A DNA stretch of 64,000 nucleotides from Odontocerum albicorne (Eukaryota; Arthropoda; Insecta; Trichoptera; Odontoceridae), in the NCBI GenBank assembly GCA_949825065.1, contig OX463859.1, forward strand, positions 17,565,220 to 17,629,219, written 5' to 3'. The first letter of the stretch is position 1; every line of letters begins with the position of its first letter. The notes beneath the pieces were generated by a model. That model saw only the letters and a list, made by a program, of their open reading frames with translations. It searched no databases and had not been told where the DNA came from. Shown piece after piece: positions 23,138 to 34,546 of the stretch. The position numbers and the translations under genes were made by a program.

Positions 23138-23656
23138 AATAAAATCTGGGATCTTCATGAATAATATGGTTTAAGCGGTCCTCATCGACGTCCACTGGTC
23201 GTCCGGAACGCTCCATGTCTTTCAGGTCGAAATTACCGTCTTTGAAATGCAAAAACCATCGACGAGCCGTCCTTTAATTCATAGCATCTTCACCTTACGC
23301 TTCGCAAATATCGCGAGCAGCTTTGGCAGCTTTATTGCTTCGATCGAACGCGAACAAAAGGAGGTGTCGAAAATGCTCACTTTCGTCTACTTGACATTCT
23401 ATTTTGAAGGCTTGCAATCAAATAAAATAATATATGTAATGTAACGCAAACACAATATCTTGTAGAGCAGAAAATTTTCTTTCGAATGACGTATAACCTT
23501 TACCATTTTGTTTTACTTTTGGTGCTAATTTTGAAATTGAAAAAAAACGGACACAACTTATGTTAACACTTAATATATATTCAGTATTTATTAAGGTATA
23601 TCTAAGATTATAACAAATTTAAGAAGTGTGTATATATTTTTGGGGCATTCTGTATA
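23138..23656 (-). pseudogene. Mariner transposase N-terminal relic
   Basis: Reading the minus strand from about 23405 to 23138 gives the N-terminal helix-turn-helix region of a mariner transposase: HFRHLLLFAFDRSNKAAKAA, RDICEA, stop, GEDAMN, stop, RTARRWFLHFKDGNFDLKDM, then ERSGRPVDVDEDR. There are two in-frame stops. The catalytic DDE half is missing. At 23623-23656 AGTGTGTATATATTTTTGGG and GCATTCTGTATA look like the 5' terminal repeat of the same element, with TA at its outer edge. Confidence 0.85.
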
Positions 23657-23659
23657 GAT

Positions 23660-24105
23660 AAGCACACAGCAGGGCAAGACCCAAGGCTGTATAACGCGCA
23701 TGGAACGATTTCAACAAACCCACAAAAAATCCGTTAAGAGATATTAAAATTCACCGCATAATTTATCCACTCAATAAACAACAGTCCTCACAATAATATG
23801 AAATAAAAAAATTATGAAGAATAATATATAAAATAGAAATATGTAGACTAAAACTCTACACATACATCAATAAATAGTTATATTCATATTTTATAATCTG
23901 GAATATTAAAACTAAAACGAGAAAAAAACTAAAAATAAATGTATGCATCAATTTGTTTTTACTCTTCCGAAATAGCACTGTTACAACTAATTTTCAATTT
24001 AAATTAGCACGCTACTAAAACAGCTATGTGAAACGTATTAAAGATACTACTTTACAGCTACTCTAAGGGCAAAGTATGCTAATTGTACTCGATATAGGAC
24101 AAGAT
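23660..24105. other. AT-rich stretch, nothing recognised
   Basis: No frame, splice-bounded segment or matched repeat. Confidence 0.45.
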
Positions 24106-24111
24106 AAAATA

Positions 24112-24205
24112 CAGGACGATCTCCGTGTCTTAGTTGGGGGAACCTCCACCCAGAATTATGGGTTCTATTCTCAATGGTACTTTAAAAATCGCTCCAGTCT
24201 GGTAA
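24112..24205 (+). mobile_element. SINE-1 head
   Basis: GACGATCTCCGTGTCTTAGT (A-box region) and GGGTTCTATTCTCAATGG (B-box region) with the right spacing. The tail is not evident. Confidence 0.6.
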
Positions 24206-24229
24206 ATAATTCATTTTATCCTTATTATC

Positions 24230-24430
24230 CTTACAAGCATTAATGACTTCTTGCTCACGCACTAGACCTCGTAGTATTGCTAACACGGGCGATGTCGAAT
24301 CACGAGTTCCATACTCACTGCAGTAATTCTAAACTCGAAGGTTTAATTAATGAGCCGAAGACAATGTTGTCTACCGGCCACGCTCTTCAATACATCCAAG
24401 TCAACAATTAGAATATGTTGAAAGGTTAAA
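24230..24430. repeat. Dispersed repeat, second copy at 30525-30660
   Basis: GTAGTATTGCTAACACG, then TTCTAAACTCGAAGGTTTAA and GACAATGTTGTCTACCGGCC, CTCTTCAATAC recur in diverged form at 30525-30660. The first phrase also occurs at 34427-34445. The class is unknown. Confidence 0.6.
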
Positions 24431-25059
24431 AAAAGAAAAAAGAAACACTTCCATGCTCGTATACGAATACATCTAGCGGCTCTATTACCAACTTGTGTTC
24501 CAAGGAACCCAACTTGTGTGCCAAGGTTCCACCAATAAGGTGTTGCGTTGTGCAATAAAATCTTTTTTTGAACCCTTTTTTTTAATATGCAATTCACCCA
24601 AACAAGGATGATTTGTGTCACCAAATTCAAGTCAAAATGCTATTTCATGAGTCAATATATTGTAATAAAAACAATTTTAAAAAAATAACAATTCTAGACA
24701 ATTTAGGAATTCAACTTATTAAGCTTTATAAATTTTACAATCGATCTGTAAGTTCAAAAGTTCCACGAAAAAAGAAAAATCGCATCATACATTGGACGTG
24801 GTAAAGATATGGCTTTTAGAAATCAAATCTGTCTCGCGAAAGACAACCGAAAAATACATGGTCTATAATTTATCATCCAAACTACACTTGCAGCCGGGGT
24901 TCTTCACAACACCCATTCTGTAAAGGTGACTAGCCACCACACAATAGCCCGTCTGCAAACGATACATGACAGACACTTCCATCTTGTTCATTATTAGTAT
25001 ATTAACCGTTAGAGTGCTGAGAGTCCATATATAGACGTTTTATAATATTGGAAAAAATA

Positions 25060-25760
25060 TAAATAAATAAATGTAGGTTTATTGATAGCAACATAGTATG
25101 TACATAATACATTTAAATACATTTCAAACACACATAAATTACAGAAAATACATTTCAGACAGAAGCTATCAAACGGTCTGGGCTCATCTAATAACATCCC
25201 CTCGGCCAAAATACACCCCACCAATATAGGGCAAGCACAACCACGGGGACACCAGATGTTTTTTTTCAGCCCACACTTTTGCACATGTAAAATAAGAAAA
25301 AGAAAAAACAGAAAATAAATGGATGGCAGAAAAATAAAACAAATCCACAAATGCCACCTCAGACGAATTCAAACAAACAAATAAAGGTTCTTTGACACCA
25401 ACACAATGTGTAGGTATATATGTTATATATAATAAACACGTTCCGAGTATCGCACATACATCTCAAAACAAACTGCAGAAAACACATTTAAGATAGAAGA
25501 CATTTAAAGGTCCGGGATCACCCCACAAACATTCCCCCGGCCGAGATACACCCCACTAATGTAGGGCGAACCCGACCGCAAGGACATCGGGGGGCTTTCA
25601 GCCCACACCCTTGTACATATACGCTAAAAAAAACTAAAAAAAAATATATGACAGAAAAAAAAATAAAAAGTAAACCCACATATGGTATACCACCTCAGGT
25701 TAACTGTCAACAAGAACGAAAAAAAGAAAAGCCTCCAGAAGTCCAAATTTTATAAAAGTA
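25060..25760 (-). repeat. LINE-like 3' UTR repeat in two tandem copies
   Basis: Two copies (about 25060-25390 and 25420-25750) share ACAGAAAATACATTTCAGAC-type sequence, TACACCCCACCAATATAGGG-type sequence and TTCAGCCCACAC...CTTTTGCACATG. A third copy lies inverted at 45255-45445. Composition and dispersed copies suggest a LINE 3' end in minus orientation, but no RT frame is attached. Confidence 0.6.
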
Positions 25761-25764
25761 AAAT

Positions 25765-26640
25765 GACAAATGGGAAATGATGTTCACACATAAAAACCAC
25801 AACATAATACATGGAAATAATTAAGCAGTAATATAAAAATGAATGAGAAGATAACGCACAAACACGCACACACAACCCCCGCAGTAAAACGCATCAGCAA
25901 TATGCAGCAGGGTTAAACCACGGTTTCAAAGGAAAAGTTTGTTGGATTGACTTATATCTAGATCCTTAACGTATACACCAGTCATATCCCAATCCAACGC
26001 CCATTCGTGCCAAGTGTCATGTTTAACATTATTTCAATTTTGAACTCATATTATTTGTTTGAAATTTGGATAGTAATTTTACTTTACATTTCTGTATGTG
26101 AAAAAAAATGTATAATCCCATATGTAAATTGGATAACCATTTTATATAATAGAATTCACCTGTAACACATTTAGAACGAATTTTGAAGAAAAGAAGTTTA
26201 ATCTTTCACATTAATTACCAGCTTTAATGAATATTATTTACTTTCCATTAATAATCTGTTTGTTTGTATATACAATAAATTATTTTTGATTTGTAGTTTT
26301 TTTTTATAATCAGTAAAGATACAACAAGTGTTCAACAATTTTTATCAAGGTGAAAAGGGTTCCACGATTAAAATATTTTGCGAATCGTTCCTTTATAACA
26401 ATTTCTTCCTGTCCACGAGGTTTTGTATTCATAAGATTATATTTACTATCCATGACCGTATCTAAAGCAACAGCACGTGTTTCTTCTAACTTAAACAGAT
26501 GACGCAGCAAATCAAAACAGAGGTTTAAAGACAGTGTCTTCACTGTTCATCATTTACTCTGGTCAGCAACCTACGGCACGTCGGGCAAAAGTATCGGGCC
26601 CACTGTCCCCAAGCGAAATATCATAACTTTTCGGATCACA
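25765..26640. other. Unassigned stretch
   Basis: A 77-codon minus frame (26543-26310) has no domain I know, with LEETRAVALDTVMDSKYNLM as its clearest stretch. It could be a transposon relic. The rest is AT-rich. Confidence 0.35.
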
Positions 26641-26654
26641 GTGTTAAGAAAAAT

Positions 26655-26812
26655 ATATAGGATATCCAAAAAATATATACACACTTTGAATGATAATAAA
26701 TTTAGTATTCATTAAATTATATATAAATTTAGTATTCATTAAATTATATATAAATTTAGTATTCATTAAATTATATCTAAATTATATAAATTTAGTATTC
26801 ATTCAATTATAT
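26655..26812. repeat. Mariner-like end plus short tandem array
   Basis: CCAAAAAATATATACACACT at about 26669 resembles the inverse of the mariner end at 23623-23656. It leads into about four units of TAAATTTAGTATTCATTAAA and TTATATA (about 27 bp), after which the RTE-B copy starts. Confidence 0.65.
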
Positions 26813-27500
26813 CCTACCATTCGAGAACAGAAATGCTGTCACTCCCGTAATGCAAATGGATGGAGAAACATTACCAAATTGTGACTTCTTTAAGTATCTT
26901 GGGTCACTTATCCATAGCGATGGAGGATGTGCAGCAGATGTAACACATAGAATTAGTGTGGGATGGATGAAGTTTAGATAAATGACGGGAGTTCTATGTG
27001 ATCCGAAAATGCTAGTAAAGTTAAAAGGAAAAGTATACCAAACGATTGTCAGACCCACACTCCTCTATGGCTCTGAATGCTGGACGATGTATAACTCTTA
27101 CTCCAGGCAATTAGAACTGCTGAAATGCGCATGCTAAGATGGTCAGCTGGTATGTCCCTAAGAGACAAAATAAAAAGTTCACGCATTCGTGGAAGCCTAG
27201 GTGTTACAGACATCAACAGCAAGATGGAGGAGAGGCGATTGAGATGGTATGGGCACGTTGGACGCAGAGCACCCAATCAAATTGGGAACCAGGCAATCTC
27301 CATGGACCTTCCTCGAATAACAACCAGAGGAAAACCAAAGAATTCGTGGGTGGTGCAAAAAGATAACCTGATGCAGATGCACGGCCTAGGGGACGTAGTC
27401 GGGGACATAAGAACATACAACCTGAGGACGAGGAGAGCTGACCCCAACAGTCTTCGCGGACAGTGAGTTGGGATGGAGCCAGGGAGAAGATTAAATTATA
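26812..27500 (+). mobile_element. RTE-B LINE 3' fragment
   Basis: Successive frames read the C-terminal region of an RTE ORF: VMQMDGETLPN, YLGSLIHSDGGCAAD-like, VYQTIVRPTLLYGSECW, MRMLRWSAGMSLRDKIKSSR, RGSLGVTDINSKMEERRLRW, YGHVGRRAPNQIGNQAIS and RGKPKNSWVVQKDNLMQM. The part from 27125 to 27466 is one open frame of 113 codons. The element is 5'-truncated and frameshifted near 27110. It is close in sequence to the copies at 35170 and 63090. Confidence 0.87.
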
Positions 27501-27529
27501 TCTAAGATTAAAACTGAAGAAAACAGACG

Positions 27530-27960
27530 TTGATTATTTTTAAGTCATCGCAAACGATCTTATTGATGACCTTGCTAATCCATACACTGCTGATAACGTT
27601 GAACTGCAAACATCACCTATCATTCGATTTGGAATTTGGGCGCATTATCTTTGTATTGCTGCTCTCAGTTATTAACTGTGGCCGGTGTTGTGCCATAAAC
27701 TCTATTTTTGATAAGTTCCCATAAAAAAGACATTTATATGATGGCTGGGAAGAGCGGGGGGTATTCAATTCTACCTCTACGTTCAATCCATCTGTTCGAA
27801 ATTTTTCATCAAGACAGGTCATCACATTATGATGGCAATGGAAAAGTACACCATCTTACTGAAAATAAAAGTCCTCCTCATCTCTAAACTTCTCGCGAAT
27901 TCATGGTATGGCAAATTCCTGCAGTTAATTCTTGTTAATGGCAGGATGTAAAAGTGTTAC
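27530..27960 (-). pseudogene. Tc1/mariner-superfamily transposase relic
   Basis: In changing minus frames the reverse complement reads FHCHHNVMTCLDEKFRT-like, RWIERRGRIEYPP, FLWELIKNRVYGTTPATVNN. These match the DGAPPHY...WPPRSPDLTP.DFFLWG region of IS630/Tc1/mariner transposases. The DLTPLD part carrying a catalytic Asp is lost. It has several frameshifts and stops. Confidence 0.75.
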
Positions 27961-28084
27961 TGTTGGATTTCAAAAACAATATTTATACTAACTAGTTACT
28001 TGAAGGTAAAGTTTAAACATTACACTTTAGAGTATTCTCTTGTTTACTGTTTTCCGTATTCCCTTTTTTTAAATGCAATTTTTG

Positions 28085-28311
28085 GCGCTTGAATATAAAA
28101 AATATTCAAGCGCTAAACAATATCAAGTAGTGCACTAAATATCGTGTTAGTAAATATTCAAGCGCCAAACAATATCAAGTAGGGCACTAAATATCGTGTT
28201 AGTAAATATTCAAGCGCCAAACAATATCAAGTAGCGCACTAAATATCGTGTTAGTAAATATTCAAGCGCCAAACAATATCAAGTAGTGCACTAAATATCG
28301 TGTTAGTAAAT
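28085..28311. repeat. Minisatellite, 52 bp x 4, with a leading palindrome
   Basis: ATTCAAGCGC starts units at 28104, 28156, 28208 and 28260. Each has AACAATATCAAGTAG and CACTAAATATCGTGTTAG. Just before, GCGCTTGAATAT (28085-28096) is the exact inverse of ATATTCAAGCGC (28102-28113). Confidence 0.94.
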
Positions 28312-28444
28312 TAGTATAAACGTCAATTAAATAAAATAAATGTCATTCATAGATCTGTTTTATAATAATTACCTCACATCATTAGTTATAAAATAGTTAG
28401 ATAGATTATTGTGGCTTGCCATCGGCTAACATATATTATTTGTT

Positions 28445-29078
28445 TATTTATTTATTTAACACTGGCGGACTTATTGCCAGGCGGCAATCTCTTCCACCCA
28501 ACCAGACAAAAGTAAATGAAACAAGTTACGTGGTCGCATAAACCATTCAAATGACTATCCATCCCCACGAAATCCATAAACACATACGTGAACATATACC
28601 CACGAACACCACAAAGACGGACAATCACCCGAACATTATTTTTCATATAAAGTGAGATATCATCAATCAAAAGGAAAGGAAGGGATGGTGGAGAGGAAAG
28701 GAAAAAAAATCAGGAATGAAACACGTTATTTTACTGACTAGAAATTAAGAGTTTTTTCAGTCGCTTCTTAAAGCATGCAAAGGAAGGAGCGAGTCTTATA
28801 TTGGTTTGCAACTGATTCCAGAGTCTCACTGCATGGACAGTAAAGGACGACGTAAAAAAAGAGGAGCGGTGAACTGGAAAGGCCAATAGACAATCTCTGT
28901 TTGAGCGTAGTGCTAATCCATGAATGAAAAGACGCTGAAAATTTTGGGTGAGATAAGAGGGGGTGGCGGGACAGTTAAGGATATTATACTATAGAGATAG
29001 TATGTGAATTTGGCGTCTATTTCTAACATTCAACCAGTTCAATGCCTTCTGGTATGAAGTTATATGATCGTATATTAC
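28445..29078 (-). mobile_element. LINE-A 3' fragment
   Basis: The (TTTA)n 3' tail is at 28441-28460. Going right, the reverse complement reads the 3' tail (with a 72-codon open frame, 28670-28452) and the ORF C-terminus up to YDHITSYQKALNWLNVRNR at 29078. 5' truncation ends there. Confidence 0.87.
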
Positions 29079-29254
29079 TGCTGGCCTGCGAGAGAAAAAG
29101 GTTGCGTATCCCTGATATACGATATGTGGTGTGTGTATATTTTTATACGCACAACATATGCTTATTTTTATAGTATTTTGCACATACATACGCACAACAT
29201 ATGCTTCATCGTTATAATTTTCTTACGCGAAAACGGTAAAAAAATATTTATATA

Positions 29255-29680
29255 TTTGATCTAACCATGCTTTTCTTAATCTTCCTCTATCACGGTATCC
29301 ACTCACCCTTGCACATCACATTTGTTTTATTCATATTTAATTATTCATTCGTTCTACATGCCCAAACCATATCAGAATGTATCCTTCTTCCCTAATACAC
29401 CAGTATTAATTTAACACCCTTTATCACTCTATATTACGTATTCTATCACACATTGGTATTCTTTTCTATAACATTTGTATGGCTCCTTCAGTTTTTTTTC
29501 CACGTCCATGTTTCACTCCCATACATCGTACTTGATACAAATCACTTTAATGGTGTATCATTGAAGAAGATATAATTTGATATTCTATTGACTTTGTTTC
29601 ATAAGTCAGATCGTTTATATATTTTCTAACTCTTCCGAAATACTACTCAAATAGCAGAATTCTTGAACGTATTCTTGCTA
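29255..29680 (-). mobile_element. RTE-C LINE fragment
   Basis: Typical reverse-complement phrases: GTTCTACATGCCCAAACCAT (29350), TTACGTATTCTATCACACAT (29433), CATGTTTCACTCCCATACAT (29506), TTGACTTTGTTTCATAAG (29588). There is no intact frame. Confidence 0.72.
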
Positions 29681-30053
29681 ATAAAACAAAAATAATTATA
29701 ACCTTAATTTGTGGAAGAACATAGTTGGCATACTTCGGCCCAGATTTCTATTAATATTTTAAAGACATGATACTTGTCATATTACGTCAGCTCATAAAAA
29801 AAGGTCCAGAACATTGGAAAAGTTCGAAAATATTAAAAAACAATGTAACGATTAATATATAAGAAAACCCCAACTGCGTCATCATCGCCGTATTATTCTA
29901 AGAACTGAAGATTCTTACAGATAAATCATGTTCTGTGAAATAAAAAGAAAAACATCTGACCACTGGATAGAGCTCTCGGAAAAATGACACTAGGAGACCA
30001 GCTTCCTTGGCCTACTTGCAGAACCCTGTATAGACTTCGAATAGGAGTAACTA

Positions 30054-30268
30054 TAGTTCGGAAATTCTAAGATGAGTCCTGTGACAGCTCACAAATTTGC
30101 CCCAATACAACCTTGTAACGATGTTCAGTAATTTTAATTATTTTATCAACTTTAATATAAGCCTCAATTCTAATAAATACCAAGTTATTTAGGTAAATAC
30201 ATTACATAAGGTTGTATTGGGGCTAATTTGTGAGCTGTCACAGGACTCATCCTAGAATTTCCGAACTA
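30054..30268. mobile_element. TA-flanked MITE, copy 1
   Basis: Terminal inverted repeats of about 60 bp: AGTTCGGAAATTCTAAGATG...CCCCAATACAACCTT at the left and its inverse ending CATCCTAGAATTTCCGAACT at the right. Both ends are bordered by TA (TATA outside), fitting Tc1/mariner-type integration. There is no coding capacity. Copy 2 is at 49311. Confidence 0.9.
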
Positions 30269-30524
30269 TAGATGCAAGGTGAACACACAGGTATGAAATT
30301 CCTTGAACGAAACTATATTGGATGTATTTGTGGGCTATCAAGAACCCACAAAACATCGTAGTTTATCCGAACATCGGGTCTAAATGCTCGGTGCAAGACC
30401 TGATTGACGTGAATGATAGGACAATCTCTGTTGGCCCCCTTACTGGAAACACTTGCATAATAAACATTTAATGATCTGGTCACGGACATTAATGAATTAG
30501 CGTATTGTCGCCATCTGGTAACAA

Positions 30525-30662
30525 TACTCGCGTGCACTAAACTGCTAGTTCCATGCTTCTCCAGTATTCTAAACCCGAAGACTTGATTGATGAATCCGAG
30601 GACAATGCTGTCTCCCGGCGAAGCTCTTCAATATGTCAGCATTGCCAATTCAAATATGGCAA
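30525..30662. repeat. Dispersed repeat, partner of 24230-24430
   Basis: TTCTAAACCCGAAGACTTGA, then GACAATGCTGTCTCCCGGCG and CTCTTCAATATG match the 24310-24400 sequence with scattered changes. Confidence 0.6.
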
Positions 30663-30664
30663 GG

Positions 30665-31335
30665 GGTATCACACGAATGAATTATTTCTTAGGACAGGGT
30701 AAGCTAATCATATATACATATTTTTGCACTGTTCGGCATTAATTTATGTAAACCCTGAGAACCGATCGAAATCAGCGAACCACGCCTCCCAGAGGGTACG
30801 TATTTAATACATTATTCTGTCATGCACTCGTTGTACTGACTACAGTAAAACACACGTGTTACTTTGGCTACGGCACGCGCTAGAAACGCATACCATTGTT
30901 CGAATGATATCTAATTTGCATTACAATTTGGGAATCCCCCACGATGCGCTTGCACACGTCATTACACCATTATTTTGTTTTTATTGCAGGCAATATAGGA
31001 ACAAAATACAGTTTGTGGTATTTTCAAATAATTGTCGTCATTGAATTGTACGAATCTGTTTCTGAGAGAAGTTACTTTGGGAAGGAGTAGATCTTTGAGG
31101 TGAACTTTGAACAGAACTTTGGATTTTGATCTAACAAATTGATTGTTCCGAATCTAAAAGATCGGGGTATTATGACAGCAAAATGTCATCAAATGTGACT
31201 AAGGAAAATTGTTGAAATGTCGAAGAAGGACTCTTATGAACTCAACAATATCTATCTACATTTAAAATATCCACCAAACCAGACGAGGAGTTACCCAATT
31301 GTTCTCATGATTGATGAATAACATCGTGCAACTGA
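30665..31335. other. Unassigned stretch
   Basis: Moderately GC-richer patches (30760-30960). A 62-codon frame at 30856-31044 is not recognised. I could not find a splice-bounded ABCH exon here. Confidence 0.35.
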
Positions 31336-31339
31336 ATAT

Positions 31340-31935
31340 GAGCTAATCCATCATTCCTGTCGTGTAGCTCACGACTGAGAATCGTAACCCCCTGTGATAG
31401 CCTCCGACGAATCCTCTAAATCCATCCCTGCACTCTGCGGCTCGAAGGGCAGTTGTTAAGGGTAGTCCAGTTGCGTTTGTCACTTGGTCAGTCCAATGCA
31501 TTGGGATTCTTCCTTATGTGCATTATCCTTCCACGCCTTCAAGAACCGCGAACCTCTCTCCTTGAGCACAAGCAATGTACTCAAAGAATCAGAGGACTCG
31601 TTCAAGGCACATTGTCAACAATTAGTTCGCTTTGCTGTCCATGGAATTCGTAACATCCTTCTTCAGCCCCACATTTCAAATACATCTATACATATCTCAG
31701 AGTCTAAGTCTCCGCCTCATAAATGAATATTGCGAAGACGAGAGACTTAACTGGATGCATTCTCATCGTGATGATGATAGTTCTGGTCTTCCATATATTT
31801 ATCAGCTTTGACATCGCATATTTTCCTATTCTAGTTTTTCTTTTCACCTCAGCCTCGCATCCTCCTTTATTGATAATACTGGAGTCTAAGTAAATAAAGT
31901 CAGTAACCTCTTCTAGACCTTGATTCACATGATTT
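31340..31935 (-). mobile_element. RTE-D LINE, C-terminal part
   Basis: Minus frame 31928-31704 reads NQGLEEVTDFIYLDSSIINK, GGCEAEVKRKTRIGKYAMSK and LINIWKTR. To the left, in other frames, follow the GHIAR-region equivalents and a short C-terminal end near 31340. Several sections (about 31510-31730) match 5468-5730. Confidence 0.75.
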
Positions 31936-32330
31936 GGTGGCAGTTTGTTACTGCGGTCTATTATCAGTTATATGAGCTTATACAATGAGATTTTTTTGCC
32001 TAATTGGCTGTAAAACGTGACTTTTCGGCCAACAGGTAAATAAACAAACTATAAAATTAACAAATATCTACTGAATGAATCAAAATACGTCTACAATGAT
32101 ATTCGCTCTTCCTATGATGTTGATCAATATTTAATTAAAATATTACTTACATAAATATTCAACATTGATAAATGTTAAAAAGTGTTAATGCTACAATGAC
32201 CTTACTTATTTATTTATTTTCATAGAATTATTTTGTACAAATTGTATTTTTTTAAATTAAATTGTTTTATATTGTACAAGGATTATATTTTGTATCATTG
32301 GTTTAATATTGTATCAGTGACGTTCGAGTT

Positions 32331-32639
32331 TCAAACATGCATATTTTTTGTTGAATATTTTTTTCAGATAATTACAAATACAACCTTAATTTTAATTATG
32401 AAGAATTTAATAACAAATAAACGAACGACAATACTCGAACTTTGTTTCACAAATCAAGAGTCAATAATTCGAATACTGACATGCAGTATTCAAACATGCA
32501 TATTTTTTGTTGAATATTTTTTTCAGATAATTACAAATACAACCTTAATTTTAATTATGAAGAATTTAATAACAAATAAACGAACGACAATACTCGAACT
32601 TTGTTTCACAAATCAAGAGTCAATAATTCGAATACTGAC
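32331..32639. repeat. Perfect 149-150-bp tandem duplication
   Basis: Sequence 32331-32480 (from TCAAACATGCATATTTTTTG to TCGAATACTGAC) is repeated base for base at 32490-32639, with a 9-bp spacer. I saw no differences, so the event is recent or has been homogenised. A 139-codon frame spans both copies and reads hydrophobic, Ile/Thr/Asn-rich residues; I do not call it a gene. Confidence 0.93.
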
Positions 32640-32725
32640 GTCATTTAACTAATGGTCTAGCAAGATAGACAATTATGAGATTAATTGTGCGTTTTCGACA
32701 AAAAGATAAGTTGAAAAAAAGTTGG

Positions 32726-32985
32726 CATGGCTCGAACTGGAAGACCGCGTACTATATGCATTAATTAGAATATTCACAGGATACATGAGAGTGTTCAAGA
32801 TGAGCAAGTAAATTCAACCAGACAACATTCTGATCAACTCAGAATAACTCGAGAAACAATCTTAGGAAGCGATATGCACTTATTTTGTATAAAAATTAAT
32901 TGGTGCAAGAATTGAAGTCACAAGATCCACGATAACGCCTTGAATAGGAACACTGGAGCGTAACTCACGGGGCATCCTGTATTAC
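32726..32985 (+). pseudogene. Tc1/mariner-superfamily transposase, DNA-binding part relic
   Basis: From 32729 the frame reads MARTGRPRTICIN, stop, NIHRIHESVQDEQVNSTRQH, SDQLRITRETILGSDMHLFC, IKINWCKN. This matches the second HTH region of a common insect IS630-like transposase (GRPRT...RRSAQLGISR..L..DL.L.PYKIQL). There is one internal stop and no catalytic domain. GGGGCATCCTGTATTA at 32970 may be an element end. Confidence 0.75.
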
Positions 32986-33150
32986 ACTTTCGTTGTATAC
33001 AGTACAACCTTGGAAGTTTATTGCCATATGACAATCTCTTTCAACCAACTAGAAAGACTTGAACACTTTTTTTAATCTGGGCACGAACCAAAATTGAATC
33101 CATAACCCCCGGGTTTAAGTATATGCATCTTATGACCTTGCCACAGAAGT
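32985..33150 (-). mobile_element. SINE-1 copy
   Basis: TATTACACTTTCGTTGTATA, CAGTACAACCTTGG, CAATCTCTTTCAACCAACTA is the inverted tail. ATTGAATCCATAACCCCCGG (about 33091-33111) lies in the B-box area and GACCTTGCCACAG in the A-box area, reading on the minus strand. Confidence 0.7.
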
Positions 33151-33559
33151 TGACTTATGTTTATTTTTCCAAATTATAAAATCATTAAATGAAAGATCAC
33201 AACCCGATCGAAAATTCGCCAATCTGAATCTCACACTAAGTTACTCACCCTCTGATGGCAGATGCATTTTTCAGATAAGTTTTCAGGAGTAAAGAGAGCT
33301 GCAACAAAACGATACTATAGATGCTGACCCACGTCTTAATTAGAAAATTGTTATACTTGGGACCTTTTCTGCATGGTTCCAAATAGCAAATGCGAGGGTC
33401 ATTCTTCATAAAATAAAAATCGAGGGTCATCGCGGTGCTTGAAAAAGATAGATATCCTGGATCCAAAACTTTCGATAATGGAACGGAATACAAGGAGTCC
33501 GTGAGCTGTTCCATAAGGCGCAGGTCTAAGAGGCATGATATCTAGCTAACGTCGGGTGA

Positions 33560-34290
33560 ACCTAATATGGCCCGAGAAGAAGGGTAACACGTAGGCAGAG
33601 ATAACAGATCTCCAAACTTTTCTATCCAAGCACACGACTTTCGCCTCCTCCATAATCATATATCTCGTCATGCACAATCTTCTATTATTCATTCTCCCTT
33701 TACCTTCTTCAAAATCTGGTCCATTTGATCCAGCTGCGTTTTCCTCGGTGTTCCTTTTCCACGTATTTCTTGCACTTCTGACTTGTATATTCGTTGAGTC
33801 ATTATTTCGTCATTCTACACATGTCTAAACCATCTTAAATATCCTTTCTTATTCTTACTTAAAACATCCATCTTCCATGCATTTATTTCTGCTATCTTCA
33901 TTCCGACTTATTTTGCACATGAACGCTCCACAAATTCTCCTTAGACGCATCTCCACATCAATAATCTTGCTTTTATCCTTCCTATATCAAATATAGTACA
34001 AGTTTTTCTTCCATAAATCAAGGTGGACACCATCCCTCTTATATATTGTCATTTTTGTTACTGTTAATAGTGCAGGATTGTTATTTATTACATTAAGTGC
34101 TCCGTTTACATTGTTCCCTATCGCTACCCTTTCAACTCGCCCATCACATGTAAACATACTGTCCAGATAACAGAACTCATTAATCTGCTCCAGTTTCTCT
34201 AATTTAACCCATACATTGCACACACTTTTTACCCCGCCTTTTTCATTGACTGTAGACAACCTTTGATTTTGCTACATTTATTTTCAACTC
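33560..34290 (-). mobile_element. RTE-C LINE fragment
   Basis: The 3' side begins at the left (GTAGGCAGAGATAACAGATC). Minus frame 34259-33987 (90 codons) reads LEQINEFCYLDSMFTCDGRV, then GNNVNGALNVINNN, the region just after the RT palm in this family (usual form EFKYLGS.F..DG...GNKVNGAL). It ends about 250 bp before the ABCH exon. Confidence 0.8.
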
Positions 34291-34546
34291 TTTTTAGAAA
34301 TTGATTTGTTTCGACAAGAGCAAAGCTCGACTTCGAAGTCGAACACAAAAAGAAAGTTATTTCTTTAAACAGTTCACCTGGCAACAATACTCTTACGTGA
34401 TATTACTTGTTGCTTCTTCTTTTGACGGGTAGTATTGCTAACACGTGCAATGAAGAACCACGAGTTACGATTTGGAAAGCAACGGGAAACTATCGCATTA
34501 TCTATACCTTAGATTTGTTATTATTTTCATGTGTTTTTTTGTCTAG

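Noticed and set aside
34407..34546. ATG start of the ABCH protein at 34407
   Set aside because: The frame is open back to there, but the stretch before 34547 has no ABCH similarity and a good polypyrimidine/AG acceptor sits at 34546. It is intron.
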